Positions 15,652-24,912 of a stretch of 64,000 bases of DNA are shown in pieces (positions within the stretch are counted from its first letter, which is position 1; every line of letters begins with the position of its first letter). The position numbers and the translations under genes were made by a program. The notes under the pieces are model-generated. The model made no database searches, was not told the origin of the DNA, and saw nothing but the letters and a program-made list of their open reading frames with translations. The stretch comes from Korobacter sp036501185 (GTDB lineage: Bacteria > Acidobacteriota > Terriglobia > Terriglobales > Acidobacteriaceae): assembly GCA_036501185.1 (NCBI GenBank), contig DASYAU010000048.1, forward strand, positions 19,603 through 83,602. Reading direction: 5' to 3'.

Positions 15652-16797
15652 ATGATGGCAACCCTCCCCGTCCCCCAAACCGACTCGCCCGAGGCGCGGA
15701 AGTACAACCGCATCAAGCGCTGGCTTGGCTTCTCCGATCTCATCGTCGGTTTCGCATTTCTGCTCGTTCTCGTGCTCACCCATGGCAGCACGCGCCTGCG
15801 CGACTTCGCCTACCTCGGCGCGCGCCAGTACTACAGCATCGCGGTTTTCCTATATGTCCTGATGCTGATGATTATCAGCAAGCTTCTCACTTCGCCGCTG
15901 GAGTTCTATAGCTTCCGGCTGGAGCACAAATTCAACCTCTCTAACCAGAAACTCGGCGCTTGGCTCCTCGACGAGTTGAAGGGATTCGCCCTCGGCCTGG
16001 TCCTTCTCGCCATCCTGACCGAGGTTCTCTACGCGACGATTCGCGCCTATCCCGACCACTGGTGGCTCATCATGTGGGCTATCTTTATGGGCTTCACGCT
16101 GCTACTTGCGCAGCTCGCGCCGGTCGTTTTGCTGCCCATTTTCTACCATTTCGAGCCGCTGAAAAACGACACGTTAAGTGAGCGCCTGACGAAGCTCAGC
16201 GAGCGCGCCGGGACCCGCATCCGCGGCGTTTACGAGTGGAAAATTTCAGAAAAATCGAAGAAGGCGAATGCCGCGCTCACCGGTCTGGGCAAAACTCGCC
16301 GCATCATCGTGGCTGACACCCTGCTCAACAATTACAGCGACGACGAAATCGAAGCCGTCCTCGCGCACGAGCTCGGCCACCACGTCCATGCACATATTCC
16401 GAAGTCGATCCTGCTGCAAATAGGTATCACCTTCGTCGGATTCTGGGCCGCAGATCGCGTTCTCCGCTACGCAGTCGAGCAGCGCTCCCTTTTCCAGGGC
16501 CTCGCGGATTTCGCCAACCTGCCGCTGCTGGCTCTCATCGCCGCTGTACTCGGACTGCTTCTTACCCCGCTACTCAACGCCTATTCCCGCCACAACGAGC
16601 GTCAGGCCGACGAATACGCGTGGAAGTCGATCCCATCGATCGGCCCCTTTGTGACCGGCATGCACAAGCTGGCCAGCCAGAACTTGGCGGAGGAACACCC
16701 ACCTGGCTGGATCGAAACGCTCTTCCACTCGCACCCATCGATCGGGAAGAGAACGGCAGCCGCAGAGGCGTGGAGACTGAAGCAGCCGCAGAACTGA
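15652..16797 (+). CDS. M48 family membrane metalloprotease (Ste24-like)
   Basis: 381 residues from the tandem ATG at 15652 (an upstream ATG at 15616 would add 12 residues with no family match). Several hydrophobic segments surround the zinc motif HELGHH (His239 first), with the third ligand in NERQADEYAW. The region EFYSFRLEHKFNLSNQKL is typical of Ste24/CAAX-protease-type M48 enzymes, as are the N-terminal membrane spans. These act on membrane proteins or prenylated peptides; bacterial members do quality control. No prenylation partner is near. It converges on kdsB with an 8-base gap. Confidence 0.92.
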   Translation: MMATLPVPQTDSPEARKYNRIKRWLGFSDLIVGFAFLLVLVLTHGSTRLRDFAYLGARQYYSIAVFLYVLMLMIISKLLTSPLEFYSFRLEHKFNLSNQKLGAWLLDELKGFALGLVLLAILTEVLYATIRAYPDHWWLIMWAIFMGFTLLLAQLAPVVLLPIFYHFEPLKNDTLSERLTKLSERAGTRIRGVYEWKISEKSKKANAALTGLGKTRRIIVADTLLNNYSDDEIEAVLAHELGHHVHAHIPKSILLQIGITFVGFWAADRVLRYAVEQRSLFQGLADFANLPLLALIAAVLGLLLTPLLNAYSRHNERQADEYAWKSIPSIGPFVTGMHKLASQNLAEEHPPGWIETLFHSHPSIGKRTAAAEAWRLKQPQN

Positions 16798-16805
16798 ACT
16801 TTCTC

Positions 16806-17531
16806 CTACTTCCTGCTCCTCAAAACCTCTTCTACTCGCTGTAAATCGGCTTCCGTATCCACGCCAATGGTGTCGAATGGGGTCTCTGCAACGTAGATAT
16901 CGGTCCCGTTCTCGAGGAATCGCAACTGTTCCAGCCGCTCACTGCGCTCCAGTGACGACTCCGGCCACCTGCAGAACTGGTCGAGTGCCGCTTTGCGGTA
17001 CGCGTAGAACCCAAGATGCTTGAAATACGCGATATCCCCACGTGAATCGCGGTCGAATGGGATCGTCGAACGGGAGAAATACAGCGCGCGTCCGTTCTTG
17101 TCGGTCACCACCTTCACCGCGTTCGGATTTGAAACATCTTCTTCGCCGCATGGCGTTTTCAGCGTGCCTACCTGCACATCTTCGCGCTGCATAAGCTCGA
17201 GCAGCACAGTGAGATGTTCAGGCCGCGCAAGTGGCTCGTCACCCTGCACGTTCACATAAACGTCTGCTTCCACACTTTGCGCCACTTCATGGACGCGATC
17301 GGTTCCGCTGCGGTGCTGGTCGCTAGTCATGCGCGCGTTCCAGCCATGGGCGCGACATACGTCCAGGATCTCCTGTGAGTCCGTGGCCACAATTACATCG
17401 ACGAGCATCGATGCGCCACGGGCGGCGCTGTACACGCGATCCAGCATGGTGCGGCCATCGATCTCGCGCAAAATCTTGCGTGGTAGTCGGGTCGAGGCAA
17501 TACGGGCGGGGATGATAGCAATGGCTTTCAC
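16806..17531 (-). CDS. kdsB: 3-deoxy-manno-octulosonate (CMP-KDO) cytidylyltransferase
   Basis: 241 residues from a GTG at 17531 (an upstream ATG in frame at 17591 would add 20 residues not seen in the family). Motifs: IIPARIASTRLPRKIL at the start (nucleotide loop), VYVNVQGDEPL with the metal-site Asp, the YFSRSTIPFDRD block and KHLGFYAYRKAAL near residue 185, with the final ETPFDTIGVDTEADL. It activates KDO with CTP for the inner core of lipopolysaccharide, fitting a Gram-negative envelope. Other LPS genes are not adjacent. The gene is divergent from the Tat oxidoreductase at 17620. Confidence 0.96.
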   Translation of the reverse strand: MKAIAIIPARIASTRLPRKILREIDGRTMLDRVYSAARGASMLVDVIVATDSQEILDVCRAHGWNARMTSDQHRSGTDRVHEVAQSVEADVYVNVQGDEPLARPEHLTVLLELMQREDVQVGTLKTPCGEEDVSNPNAVKVVTDKNGRALYFSRSTIPFDRDSRGDIAYFKHLGFYAYRKAALDQFCRWPESSLERSERLEQLRFLENGTDIYVAETPFDTIGVDTEADLQRVEEVLRSRK

Positions 17532-17619
17532 CCATCCAGTTTCGACGGGCGGCGGTGGTTCCCGCAAGTAGGATCGTGATACCCTCGGCACCGTCTTCTT
17601 TGAATCGGTTTAAAGGCCC

Positions 17620-19488
17620 ATGCAGGACGATCGCATCACTCGCCGCGACTTTCTCAATGGCACTCTGCTAGCCTCCGGAGCGGTGCTGCTCCATCAGCTC
17701 ACCCCAGTCCAACTTCTTGCGCAATCCACCGGAGACGACTTCACCGGCCCCGGCGGTATCGGCGATTACGCCCATTCCAACGGCAACACCGAGCCCATCG
17801 TCAAAGCTGGTCACGGCATACGCGACGGTCTTTATGAGACTCTCGCGAATGTCACCGACACCGGAGAAACCTACGGCTGCGTGATCGTGGGTGGTGGTAT
17901 CAGCGGGCTCGCGGCGGCGTTGCTCTTCCGCCAAGCCACTGGCGACAAGCTCACTTCGCTCATTCTTGAGAACCACCCCATCTTCGGCGGTGAAGCCAAG
18001 CAGAACGAGTTCGAAGTCGATGGCCAACGCCTCACTGCCCACCAGGGTTCAGCCGTCTTTTGGGTTCCGTACCCTTACAGCTTCATTGGCCGTTTTTATG
18101 ATTCCATCGGTCTCCGCGCCCCGCGCTTTGAGTATCAGAAGTGGGGCAGCCGCGAACCCGAACTGCCACTGAGCAAGACTCCGTACGACATGATCGGCGA
18201 CATGCCGAAGAGCTACGGCTTCTATTTCGGCAAGAGGTTCGGCCAACCGGCGTGGCTCATCGATCCCTGGGGCAAACAACTCGCAGGCGCGCCAATCACG
18301 CCTGCGCAGAAGGCGGATCTACTCAAGTGGCGCACGCATACGGGTAAACGGCCGCGCATTCAATATCACGGCGACCCGATCTCTCGCCAGCTCGATTCCA
18401 TCAGCCTCGAAGACCACATGATCGAGCGCTTCGGAATAACGCGAGAAACCATTCGCACGTTTCTTGCGCCCGTAGAAGGTGGAGGCTCTGGCCTCGGCCC
18501 GGATGCGCTCTCCGCCTACGCGGAATATGCCGCCGACCTGCTCCATCCACTGCCCGATGACGATGGCGATCAGATGTTTCCCGGCGGCAATACCGGCATC
18601 GCCCGGCACATGATCAAAACGCTTATTCCCAATTCCATCGCAGGCGAGAACACGATCGAAGGCGTGAACCGCGGTCCTGTGAACTTCGAGGCCCTTGACC
18701 GTGCGGGACAAAGCTCGCGAATGCGGCTGAACGCAACCGTCGTAGCGGTCGAGCACGAAGGTGATCCGCGTAAAGCGCAATTCGTGAACGTAAGTTATAT
18801 CCGCGAAGGCAAGCTCTACCGCGTACGAGCTCGCTCGGTGGTTATAGCCGGCGGCTGCTGGACAGCGAAGCACATCGTCCGCGACCTGCCCCAATCGCAT
18901 CGCGATGCGTATGACCAGTTTTACCGTTCAGCGTGCCTCATGGCCAACGTCGCCGTACGCAACTGGCGCTTTCTATACAAGATGGGCATCACTGGCTGTC
19001 GCTGGTTCGAAGGCATCGGTAACTACACGGAAGTCCGCAAACTGCCGATCTTCGGAGCGCCGAGTCCGACGATCGGGCCTGATTCGCCAGTCGTTCTTAA
19101 CCTCAAAATTCTCTATTCGTATCCCGGATTGCCAACCCAGGAACAGGGAATCCGAGGCCGCACGGAGATGATCGGTACCTCGTACCGGCAATACGAGCGG
19201 CAGATTCGCGATCAATTCACAGAAATGTTTGCAGCGAGCGGTTTCGACGCCAAGCGCGATATCGCCGGGATCATTCTGAATCGCTGGGGCCACGCTTACC
19301 TCAATCCGCAGCCCGGCTTCTTCTTCGGGAAAGATGGAAAGCCCGCGCCTGGTGACGTTTTGCGCGGAGCTCCCTTCGGTCGCATCACCTTCGCCAACAC
19401 CGATCTTGCCGGCATCATGGACCATCGGACGTCCATCCTCGAAGCCGATCGCGCGGTACGGCAATTACTCGACCAAGTGCTGGTCTAG
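17620..19488 (+). CDS. Tat-exported FAD/NAD(P)-binding oxidoreductase (spermidine-dehydrogenase-like)
   Basis: 622 residues. The N-terminus carries a twin-arginine signal (TRRDFLNGTLLASGAVLL, Arg8-Arg9), so the folded, cofactor-loaded enzyme is expected in the periplasm. A Rossmann motif VIVGGGISGLAAALLFRQA begins near residue 88 and is followed by an FAD-contact region (NHPIFGGEAKQNEF). Near the C-terminus GRITFANTDLAGIMDHRTSI completes the flavin site. The overall pattern resembles the flavin amine oxidase/spermidine dehydrogenase group. The substrate is unknown, and polyamine or other secondary amines are only a suggestion. It stands alone between two - strand genes and almost touches the PPK2 stop (one base). 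Confidence 0.8.
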   Translation: MQDDRITRRDFLNGTLLASGAVLLHQLTPVQLLAQSTGDDFTGPGGIGDYAHSNGNTEPIVKAGHGIRDGLYETLANVTDTGETYGCVIVGGGISGLAAALLFRQATGDKLTSLILENHPIFGGEAKQNEFEVDGQRLTAHQGSAVFWVPYPYSFIGRFYDSIGLRAPRFEYQKWGSREPELPLSKTPYDMIGDMPKSYGFYFGKRFGQPAWLIDPWGKQLAGAPITPAQKADLLKWRTHTGKRPRIQYHGDPISRQLDSISLEDHMIERFGITRETIRTFLAPVEGGGSGLGPDALSAYAEYAADLLHPLPDDDGDQMFPGGNTGIARHMIKTLIPNSIAGENTIEGVNRGPVNFEALDRAGQSSRMRLNATVVAVEHEGDPRKAQFVNVSYIREGKLYRVRARSVVIAGGCWTAKHIVRDLPQSHRDAYDQFYRSACLMANVAVRNWRFLYKMGITGCRWFEGIGNYTEVRKLPIFGAPSPTIGPDSPVVLNLKILYSYPGLPTQEQGIRGRTEMIGTSYRQYERQIRDQFTEMFAASGFDAKRDIAGIILNRWGHAYLNPQPGFFFGKDGKPAPGDVLRGAPFGRITFANTDLAGIMDHRTSILEADRAVRQLLDQVLV

Positions 19489-19489
19489 C

Positions 19490-20326
19490 TTACTTTTCTG
19501 ATTTCAGCAGCCGCTTCATCTTCGCAATGTTCACCTGCGGCGGGGGATATTTCGGGTCCATCTTCTCCAATGTTTCCACAATGATTTTCGACACCGCGAG
19601 GTTGCGAAACCATTTGTGGTCGGCTGGAATAATGAACCACGGCGCGTATTTTGTGCTGCACTCGCTGAGCGCGTCTTCGTACGCCTCGATGTAATCGCCC
19701 CAGAATTTGCGCTCCTGCAGGTCTGCTTCGGAAATCTTCCAGTGTTTTGCTGGATCGGACAATCGCGCTTCGATGCGCCGTTTCTGCTCCTCTTTGCTGA
19801 CGTGCAGGAAGAACTTCAGGATCGTGGTCCCATTCTCCGTCAAATATTTCTCGAAGCGATTGATCTCATCGTAGCGCTGCTTCCACACCTCTTTCGGCAC
19901 CAGCTTATGCACCCGCACCACCAGCACATCCTCATACTGTGAGCGGTTGAAGATCATGATCTGGCCCTTTTCGGGCGCGGCGTGGTGAATGCGCCATAAG
20001 AAATCGTGATTGCGCTCGCAGGCGGTGGGCACTTTGAATGATGTGACTTTGCAGCTCTGCGGGCTCGCACCCGACATCACATGGCGAATGGTCCCGTCTT
20101 TCCCGGCCGTATCCATGCCTTGTAGCACAATGAGCAGCGACCGCTTGCCTTCGGCGTAGAGCAGGTATTGCAACTCGTCGAGCCGCGCAAGGGTCTTCTC
20201 CATGAGAATCTCGTCGCGTTCTCCCTTGTGGTGGCCGCGTTCATAGCCGTAGGTTTCGCAGGTATCGAAGTTCTTCAGGCGGACTTTCTCGTTGGGCTCT
20301 ACTGCCAACTTGGTGTGAAATTTCAT
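19490..20326 (-). CDS. Polyphosphate kinase 2 family protein
   Basis: 278 residues from the ATG at 20326 (an upstream ATG at 20356 is less likely). Walker A-like LQGMDTAGKDGTIRHVM and Walker B-like FNRSQYEDVLVVRVHKLVP are the PPK2 hallmarks, followed by the lid region FLHVSKEEQKRRIEARL and KHWKISEADL. PPK2 enzymes move phosphate between polyphosphate and nucleotides (ADP/GDP or AMP). The single-domain length and this pattern fit the class I (NDP-using) or class III members, and I cannot separate them by eye. It is convergent with the Tat oxidoreductase and divergent from asnA. Confidence 0.92.
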   Translation of the reverse strand: MKFHTKLAVEPNEKVRLKNFDTCETYGYERGHHKGERDEILMEKTLARLDELQYLLYAEGKRSLLIVLQGMDTAGKDGTIRHVMSGASPQSCKVTSFKVPTACERNHDFLWRIHHAAPEKGQIMIFNRSQYEDVLVVRVHKLVPKEVWKQRYDEINRFEKYLTENGTTILKFFLHVSKEEQKRRIEARLSDPAKHWKISEADLQERKFWGDYIEAYEDALSECSTKYAPWFIIPADHKWFRNLAVSKIIVETLEKMDPKYPPPQVNIAKMKRLLKSEK

Positions 20327-20443
20327 CGTTCTTCTTCTCCGGCTTTCCGACCGCACAGCTGCACGTGATTTATAGCACTGACATTCGGTTCCCGATGTGA
20401 TGCTCTAGCAGACCGTGCCCCATTTTCCCTAGGGAGGAATTGT

Positions 20444-21583
20444 ATGGCAACAACGTTAGCGAAAGTGGCGGACCTCGCCGGCCCGGGTATTGGAAACTAT
20501 ACCGAACTGGAGAAGGTCCTGCCGAACGACTACCACTCTCTGCTCGACCGCAAGCGCACTCAAAAGGCGATCTACGCGGTGAAGACGTATATCGAAGAGC
20601 ATCTATGCGAGGAGCTCAACCTCGTCATGACGTCTGTACCACTCATTGTCGATGTGGACAGCGGGGTCAACGATTACCTCGACCGCGACGGCTCGCGCAC
20701 GCCGATCCAGTTCCATATCCCCAATGACCGCGACGTGCACCCCGTCGACGCGCAGGTCGTACAGGCCGCCACCAAGTGGAAGAGAATGGCGCTGAAGCAG
20801 TTCGACATGCACCCGGGCGAAGGCCTGTGCACCGATATGCGCGCCATTCGCAAGGACTACTTCCTCGACCACGACCACAGTGTTTACGTCGACCAGTGGG
20901 ATTGGGAGCGCGTCATCACCCCCGAACAGCGCAGCCTCGATTTCCTGAAAATGGTCGTACGCCGCATCTGGACTGTGCTGGTCGGCGCCGAGCGCTTCGC
21001 GCTCAGCAAGTTTCCCGAACTGAACGATCCCCGCTATCCGAAGCTGCCCGACGAGCTCACGTTCCTCCATGCGGAAGATATTTTGGAGATGTATCCAGAC
21101 CTGCCGCGGAAACAACGCGAGACGATGATCCTTCAGAAATATCCAGCAGTCTTCATCATCGGCATTGGCTGGACACTGAAAGACGGCTATCCGCATGAAA
21201 TGCGCGCAGCCGACTACGACGACTGGACCACCGAAACAGTTTCCTCGGAAGGGAAGATGATGCACGGCCTCAACGGCGACATCCTCGTCTGGAACCCGGT
21301 AACCAAGCGCCGCCACGAACTGTCATCCATGGGCATTCGAGTGAATGCCGAAGCCTTGAAGCAGCAACTGAAGATCACCAAGCAGGAGCATTTCCTGGAC
21401 TTCCCATACCACAAAGCGATCCTGAACGGGACGATCCCGCTCAGCGTCGGCGGCGGTATTGGTCAGTCACGCACGTTGATGCAGATCCTGCGCAAGGCAC
21501 ATCTCGGCGAAGTCACGGTTTCGGTGTGGCCGAAGGTGCTCAAGGAGATTTGCGCGAAGAAGAATATTTTTGTACTGGAGTAG
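20444..21583 (+). CDS. asnA: Aspartate--ammonia ligase (asparagine synthetase A)
   Basis: 379 residues; E. coli AsnA has 330. The class IIb aminoacyl-tRNA-synthetase-like fold is seen in VDVDSGVNDYLDRDG, the IRKDYFLDHDHSVYVDQWDWE block (ATP and aspartate site), ADYDDWTTE, NGDILVWNPV and the C-terminal SVGGGIGQSRTLMQIL. It makes asparagine from aspartate, ammonia and ATP. The additional residues are spread as insertions rather than a separate domain. The ATG at 20444 follows AGGGAGGAAT. An intrinsic terminator follows at 21599. AsnA in place of AsnB suggests ammonia-dependent asparagine synthesis. Confidence 0.95.
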   Translation: MATTLAKVADLAGPGIGNYTELEKVLPNDYHSLLDRKRTQKAIYAVKTYIEEHLCEELNLVMTSVPLIVDVDSGVNDYLDRDGSRTPIQFHIPNDRDVHPVDAQVVQAATKWKRMALKQFDMHPGEGLCTDMRAIRKDYFLDHDHSVYVDQWDWERVITPEQRSLDFLKMVVRRIWTVLVGAERFALSKFPELNDPRYPKLPDELTFLHAEDILEMYPDLPRKQRETMILQKYPAVFIIGIGWTLKDGYPHEMRAADYDDWTTETVSSEGKMMHGLNGDILVWNPVTKRRHELSSMGIRVNAEALKQQLKITKQEHFLDFPYHKAILNGTIPLSVGGGIGQSRTLMQILRKAHLGEVTVSVWPKVLKEICAKKNIFVLE

Positions 21584-21598
21584 GTGCAGTGACGTAGA

Positions 21599-21628
21599 GG
21601 CGCTGCCGCCCGGCAGCGCCCTTTTTGT
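21599..21628 (+). terminator. Rho-independent terminator of asnA
   Basis: GGCGCTGCC (21599-21607) pairs with GGCAGCGCC (21612-21620) around a GCCC loop, followed by CTTTTTGTTT. The next gene is on the other strand, two bases on. Confidence 0.9.
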
Positions 21629-21629
21629 T

Positions 21630-22601
21630 TCAATCGCTCCACGGCGTGGGTTCGCGATCCCAGCGATGTTTACTTAATTCCGCCAATAGCGCCGCTGGCA
21701 GCGCCCCGGCGTCACTATCGGAGATGTTGCCGCGCACGTGCTCGGGCTTCCGCATACCAATGATCGTGGTGCTCACCGTGCGGTTCGAGAGGATGAACCG
21801 CAGTGCCATCTCCGGCAGCCGCATCCCCTCCGGAAGTATGCGCTTCAGCTTCTCTACGCGTTCGACCGTCGGCTTGAGATTCTCCGGACCGAAGTAGCCT
21901 GCCCGCCAATCGCCTTCGGGAAACTTCGTGTCGAGCGTGAGATGCCCGCCAAGACTGCCTTCATCGAGTGGCACGCGCGCAATCACGCCAACATCGTGCT
22001 GATTGCAAATGGGAAAGAGCGCATCTTCCGGCGACTGATCGAAGATGTTGTAAATCACCTGCACCGCGTCCACCAGCCCCGTCTTGATTGCGCGAATGCC
22101 ATTTTCGGGCTCCCATCGGTTCAGACTGAGCCCGAAGAAGCGGATTACGCCGTCTCTCTTCAGCTTTTCTACCGTGCTGCGGAACTCCGGTTCGTCGGCC
22201 CAGGAGTCGTCCCACACGTGAAATTGCAGCACATCGATGGAATTGGTGCGCAGCTTCTCCCGGATCGCATCGGCGTACTTAATAACGTGGTGAGCGGGGA
22301 AGACCTCGCTGTACTTGTACTCCGGGCGCGCCGGCCAGCGATCGTTCAGCGGAGGAATTTTGGACGCCGCGTAGAGACGCTTGCCCGGATTGCGGGCAAT
22401 GATCTCCCCGAGCAGCCCGTCGCTCTTGCCTTCGCCGTAAGCCCATGCGGTATCGAAGAAGTTGCAGCCCAAATCGACCGCCATCTGCAGGGCAGCTAGC
22501 GATTGTTCGTCGTCCGAGCCGCTCCAGCCGCTCATTCCCCACAATCCATGCGCAATATCGCTGACTTCGAATCCGGTGCGGCCCAGCGTTCGGTATTTCA
22601 T
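21630..22601 (-). CDS. Aldo/keto reductase
   Basis: 323 residues from the ATG at 22601 (MKYRTLGRTGFEVSDIAHG, the standard family beginning). NADPH-dependent TIM-barrel oxidoreductase: the catalytic Asp/Tyr region is FFDTAWAYGEGKSDGLLGE, and YAASKIPPLND and VLQFHVWDD follow. The C-terminal NADPH site NRTVSTTIIGMRKPEHVRG is intact. Substrates of the group include sugar aldehydes and quinones; none can be assigned. It lies 25 bases downstream of the secreted GH2 glycosidase on the same strand, so it could process released sugars. Confidence 0.92.
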   Translation of the reverse strand: MKYRTLGRTGFEVSDIAHGLWGMSGWSGSDDEQSLAALQMAVDLGCNFFDTAWAYGEGKSDGLLGEIIARNPGKRLYAASKIPPLNDRWPARPEYKYSEVFPAHHVIKYADAIREKLRTNSIDVLQFHVWDDSWADEPEFRSTVEKLKRDGVIRFFGLSLNRWEPENGIRAIKTGLVDAVQVIYNIFDQSPEDALFPICNQHDVGVIARVPLDEGSLGGHLTLDTKFPEGDWRAGYFGPENLKPTVERVEKLKRILPEGMRLPEMALRFILSNRTVSTTIIGMRKPEHVRGNISDSDAGALPAALLAELSKHRWDREPTPWSD

Positions 22602-22626
22602 CCGTGCTCCCAAGTATCGATGGTTA

Positions 22627-24405
22627 TCAATGAGATGAACTTTTCGCGAGTTCCCGGTAATAATCTTGCAAAATGAAAAACGCTTGCTTGTGCGTACCCT
22701 GGTTGCTCACCAGGCCCTTCCGATTATGCATGTCCTGCACGCCGGGCTGCAGCCGCACCGGGGACTGAAAATCCATCAGGATCCACGGTGACAAGCCTGC
22801 CAGCAGCGGTGTGCGGCGGAACATCGCGATCTGGTGCCGGTAGATGTTCGCCTGGAATTCCTCGGTCCAGCGCTCATTCTGCGCGCCGTGCCGTCCCGCC
22901 AGCGCGCCTCCACCGAACTCGCTGAAGATCAGCGGCTTATCCCAGGCGGTTTTCCATTCGGCGCTGTCCAGGTCTTCGGCTTTTCCCTCATACCATCCGA
23001 TGTATTCGTTCACCGCAAGCACATCCACGATTTCGCCAAGGGGATCATTTACGAGCCGTTTGTTCCCCTGGCGCTCAAAGCGGTTTGACGCCGCGGTGAT
23101 TAGGCGCGTGGGGTCCATGCTGCGCCCATCAGCGGCAAGCGTTTTCAAGAATTCCATGCGCTCGGTCGAGATTGGCGTTTCGTTGGCAATTGACCATAAG
23201 ATGATCGCGCCGCGGTCTTGGTCGCGCTCGATTTCTTCCCGCAGTTGCTGCCGTGCCAGCGCCAAGGTTGCCGGATTTTTGAAATCAATGTCCCAGTAAA
23301 CCGGGATCTCCGACCACACCATTAACCCCATCCGCTCCGCTTCGCGCACCATCGACTCATGGTGCGGGTAATGCGCCAATCGAACGTAGTTGCAGCCGAG
23401 TTCCTTCGCCCAGCCAAGCAGCGCGGCGTCATCTTGCGACGTAATCGCCCGAGCATCGCGGAACGGAGCTTCTTCGTGAATGGAAACGCCGCGCAGGAAA
23501 ATCGGTTTGTCATTGAGATAGAGCTTCGCACCGCGCGCCTCGATGCTGCGGAACGCGATCTCGTCCTGCACTTGATCGTTCGCCGTGGAGAGCGTTACTT
23601 TGTAGAGCTTCGGGTTTTCCGGAGACCACGGCGTGAGTTGCGCGCGAAAGTGAAACTCCGCACGGCCACGCTGATCGGTGGTCATCGTCTGCCGAAACTT
23701 CGCTTCGGGAATCTCCAGCGTGATCTCGGTCTTTGCCTCTGAGCCGTTGAGTTGCACCCACCCAGCGATCTCGTTCAGTGATCCTTTCGCAAATTGCACA
23801 AAATAATTTTCGATGAACGTCGCCGGAACCTCGACGAGTTCTACATCTCGCGTCAGGCCGCCGTAGTTCCACCAATCGGTATTCAGTGCAGGAATGCCGT
23901 CGCGCTCCCGACGATTGTCCACCTCCACCACTACCAGGTTCTCGCCATCGTGCAATTTACCGGTTACTTCAAAGTTGAAGGGCGTAAAACCGCCAATATG
24001 CTCGCCAAGTTTTTCGCTGTTCAGATACACGAGCGCCCGATAATTTGCCGCCCCGAAGTAAAGAAATTGCCGCTTTCCCCGCGCGGGATGCGCAGTGAAA
24101 ATGCGCCGGTACCACACCGCGCCTTCGTAAAAATGCAGGTCTTGGCTTTGCGAGTTCCAGTCGCCGGGAACGTTCAATGTGGGCGAGCGATCGAAGTCAT
24201 ATTCAACCGGGTCCGTCAGGTCTTTGGGCTTTCGATCTTCGTAGAACCGGGAGTGCTCGCCAACCTTGTAGGCATCCACAATGGCGTGCCACGGGCCGTC
24301 CAGGCTCACGGGGTTACGCGCAGCGATATTGGCGATGAGTTTATTTTGTGCGACGGCCGCGATCGAACAGGCCAATACGACCGCCAGCTTAAGAGCCCGT
24401 TGCAT
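22627..24405 (-). CDS. Secreted glycoside hydrolase family 2 (beta-glucuronidase/galactosidase type)
   Basis: 592 residues with a signal peptide (MQRALKLAVVLACSIAAVAQ). The GH2 sugar-binding domain starts around residue 35 (SLDGPWHAIVDAY) with the IFTAHPARG and VEVDNRRERDGIP region, then the immunoglobulin-like domain, then the TIM barrel with RGVSIHEEAPF. Catalytic residues: acid/base Glu in ILWSIANETP and nucleophile Glu in FSEFGGG. GWYEGKA precedes the nucleophile as in beta-glucuronidases. It would cleave terminal sugars in the periplasm or outside. Specificity between glucuronide, galactoside and mannoside is not settled. The aldo/keto reductase gene follows. Confidence 0.92.
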   Translation of the reverse strand: MQRALKLAVVLACSIAAVAQNKLIANIAARNPVSLDGPWHAIVDAYKVGEHSRFYEDRKPKDLTDPVEYDFDRSPTLNVPGDWNSQSQDLHFYEGAVWYRRIFTAHPARGKRQFLYFGAANYRALVYLNSEKLGEHIGGFTPFNFEVTGKLHDGENLVVVEVDNRRERDGIPALNTDWWNYGGLTRDVELVEVPATFIENYFVQFAKGSLNEIAGWVQLNGSEAKTEITLEIPEAKFRQTMTTDQRGRAEFHFRAQLTPWSPENPKLYKVTLSTANDQVQDEIAFRSIEARGAKLYLNDKPIFLRGVSIHEEAPFRDARAITSQDDAALLGWAKELGCNYVRLAHYPHHESMVREAERMGLMVWSEIPVYWDIDFKNPATLALARQQLREEIERDQDRGAIILWSIANETPISTERMEFLKTLAADGRSMDPTRLITAASNRFERQGNKRLVNDPLGEIVDVLAVNEYIGWYEGKAEDLDSAEWKTAWDKPLIFSEFGGGALAGRHGAQNERWTEEFQANIYRHQIAMFRRTPLLAGLSPWILMDFQSPVRLQPGVQDMHNRKGLVSNQGTHKQAFFILQDYYRELAKSSSH

Positions 24406-24461
24406 CGCGTTCTCCCGTGAACACGATACAAGGTTCTCGCCAAATGGGCATCTATGGGAAG

Positions 24462-24719
24462 CTAAACGGCTATGGCGCTCACTGGCACGCTCTCCAGCGA
24501 GATGATGGCGGCAGTATCGCAGCGATGATATTTAATGTGGTTCCAGTAACGGCGGCGCGCTTCGGTCAGGGTGCAATGCGCCATTTCTGTGCGCTGGCGC
24601 GTGAATTCCTCGTCAAAACTAAGCGCGGAGTTTTGCGCCTGTTCGGCCGCGAGGTATTCCTCGATCCTGCCAAGCACTTCGTCTTTCAGCTTATCGCCTT
24701 CGATACAAGTCATATTCAT
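24462..24719 (-). CDS. Small hypothetical protein
   Basis: An 85-residue open frame beginning MNMTCIEGDKLKDEVLG, with acidic and basic residues spaced as in a helical protein (GRIEEYLAAEQAQNS, FTRQRTEMAHCTLTEARRR) and no signal peptide. I do not recognise a family. A competing + strand frame of similar length covers the same bases but has a less protein-like composition. The real status is uncertain, and the gene sits 56 bases upstream of the GH2 gene on the same strand. Confidence 0.42.
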   Translation of the reverse strand: MNMTCIEGDKLKDEVLGRIEEYLAAEQAQNSALSFDEEFTRQRTEMAHCTLTEARRRYWNHIKYHRCDTAAIISLESVPVSAIAV

Positions 24720-24912
24720 GCCCCCGGATGAATAGAAAATTGCGGGCCGAGAACCGGAGTGTATCGCAGAACTAGCCTGTGGATTTCTTACGCTCGTGCC
24801 CGCATACGGTTACCTGGAAAAAGCGCCGCCGCATTGCGGCACTCATCCCACCGAAGATGACAGCAGCACGCAAGTGTCGTCTAATGACCATAGCGAGTCG
24901 GCCGCTCGCTCT

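Noticed and set aside
16806..17591. Longer kdsB start at the ATG 17591
   Set aside because: The additional 20 residues (PRVSRSYLREPPPP...) precede the universal family start at the GTG 17531 and would bring the start within 30 bases of the divergent neighbour.
24779..24787. TGTGGATTT, a near-match to a DnaA box in the region of the apparent skew change
   Set aside because: A single imperfect site with no cluster of DnaA boxes, no AT-rich unwinding region and no dnaA gene. It does not support an origin.
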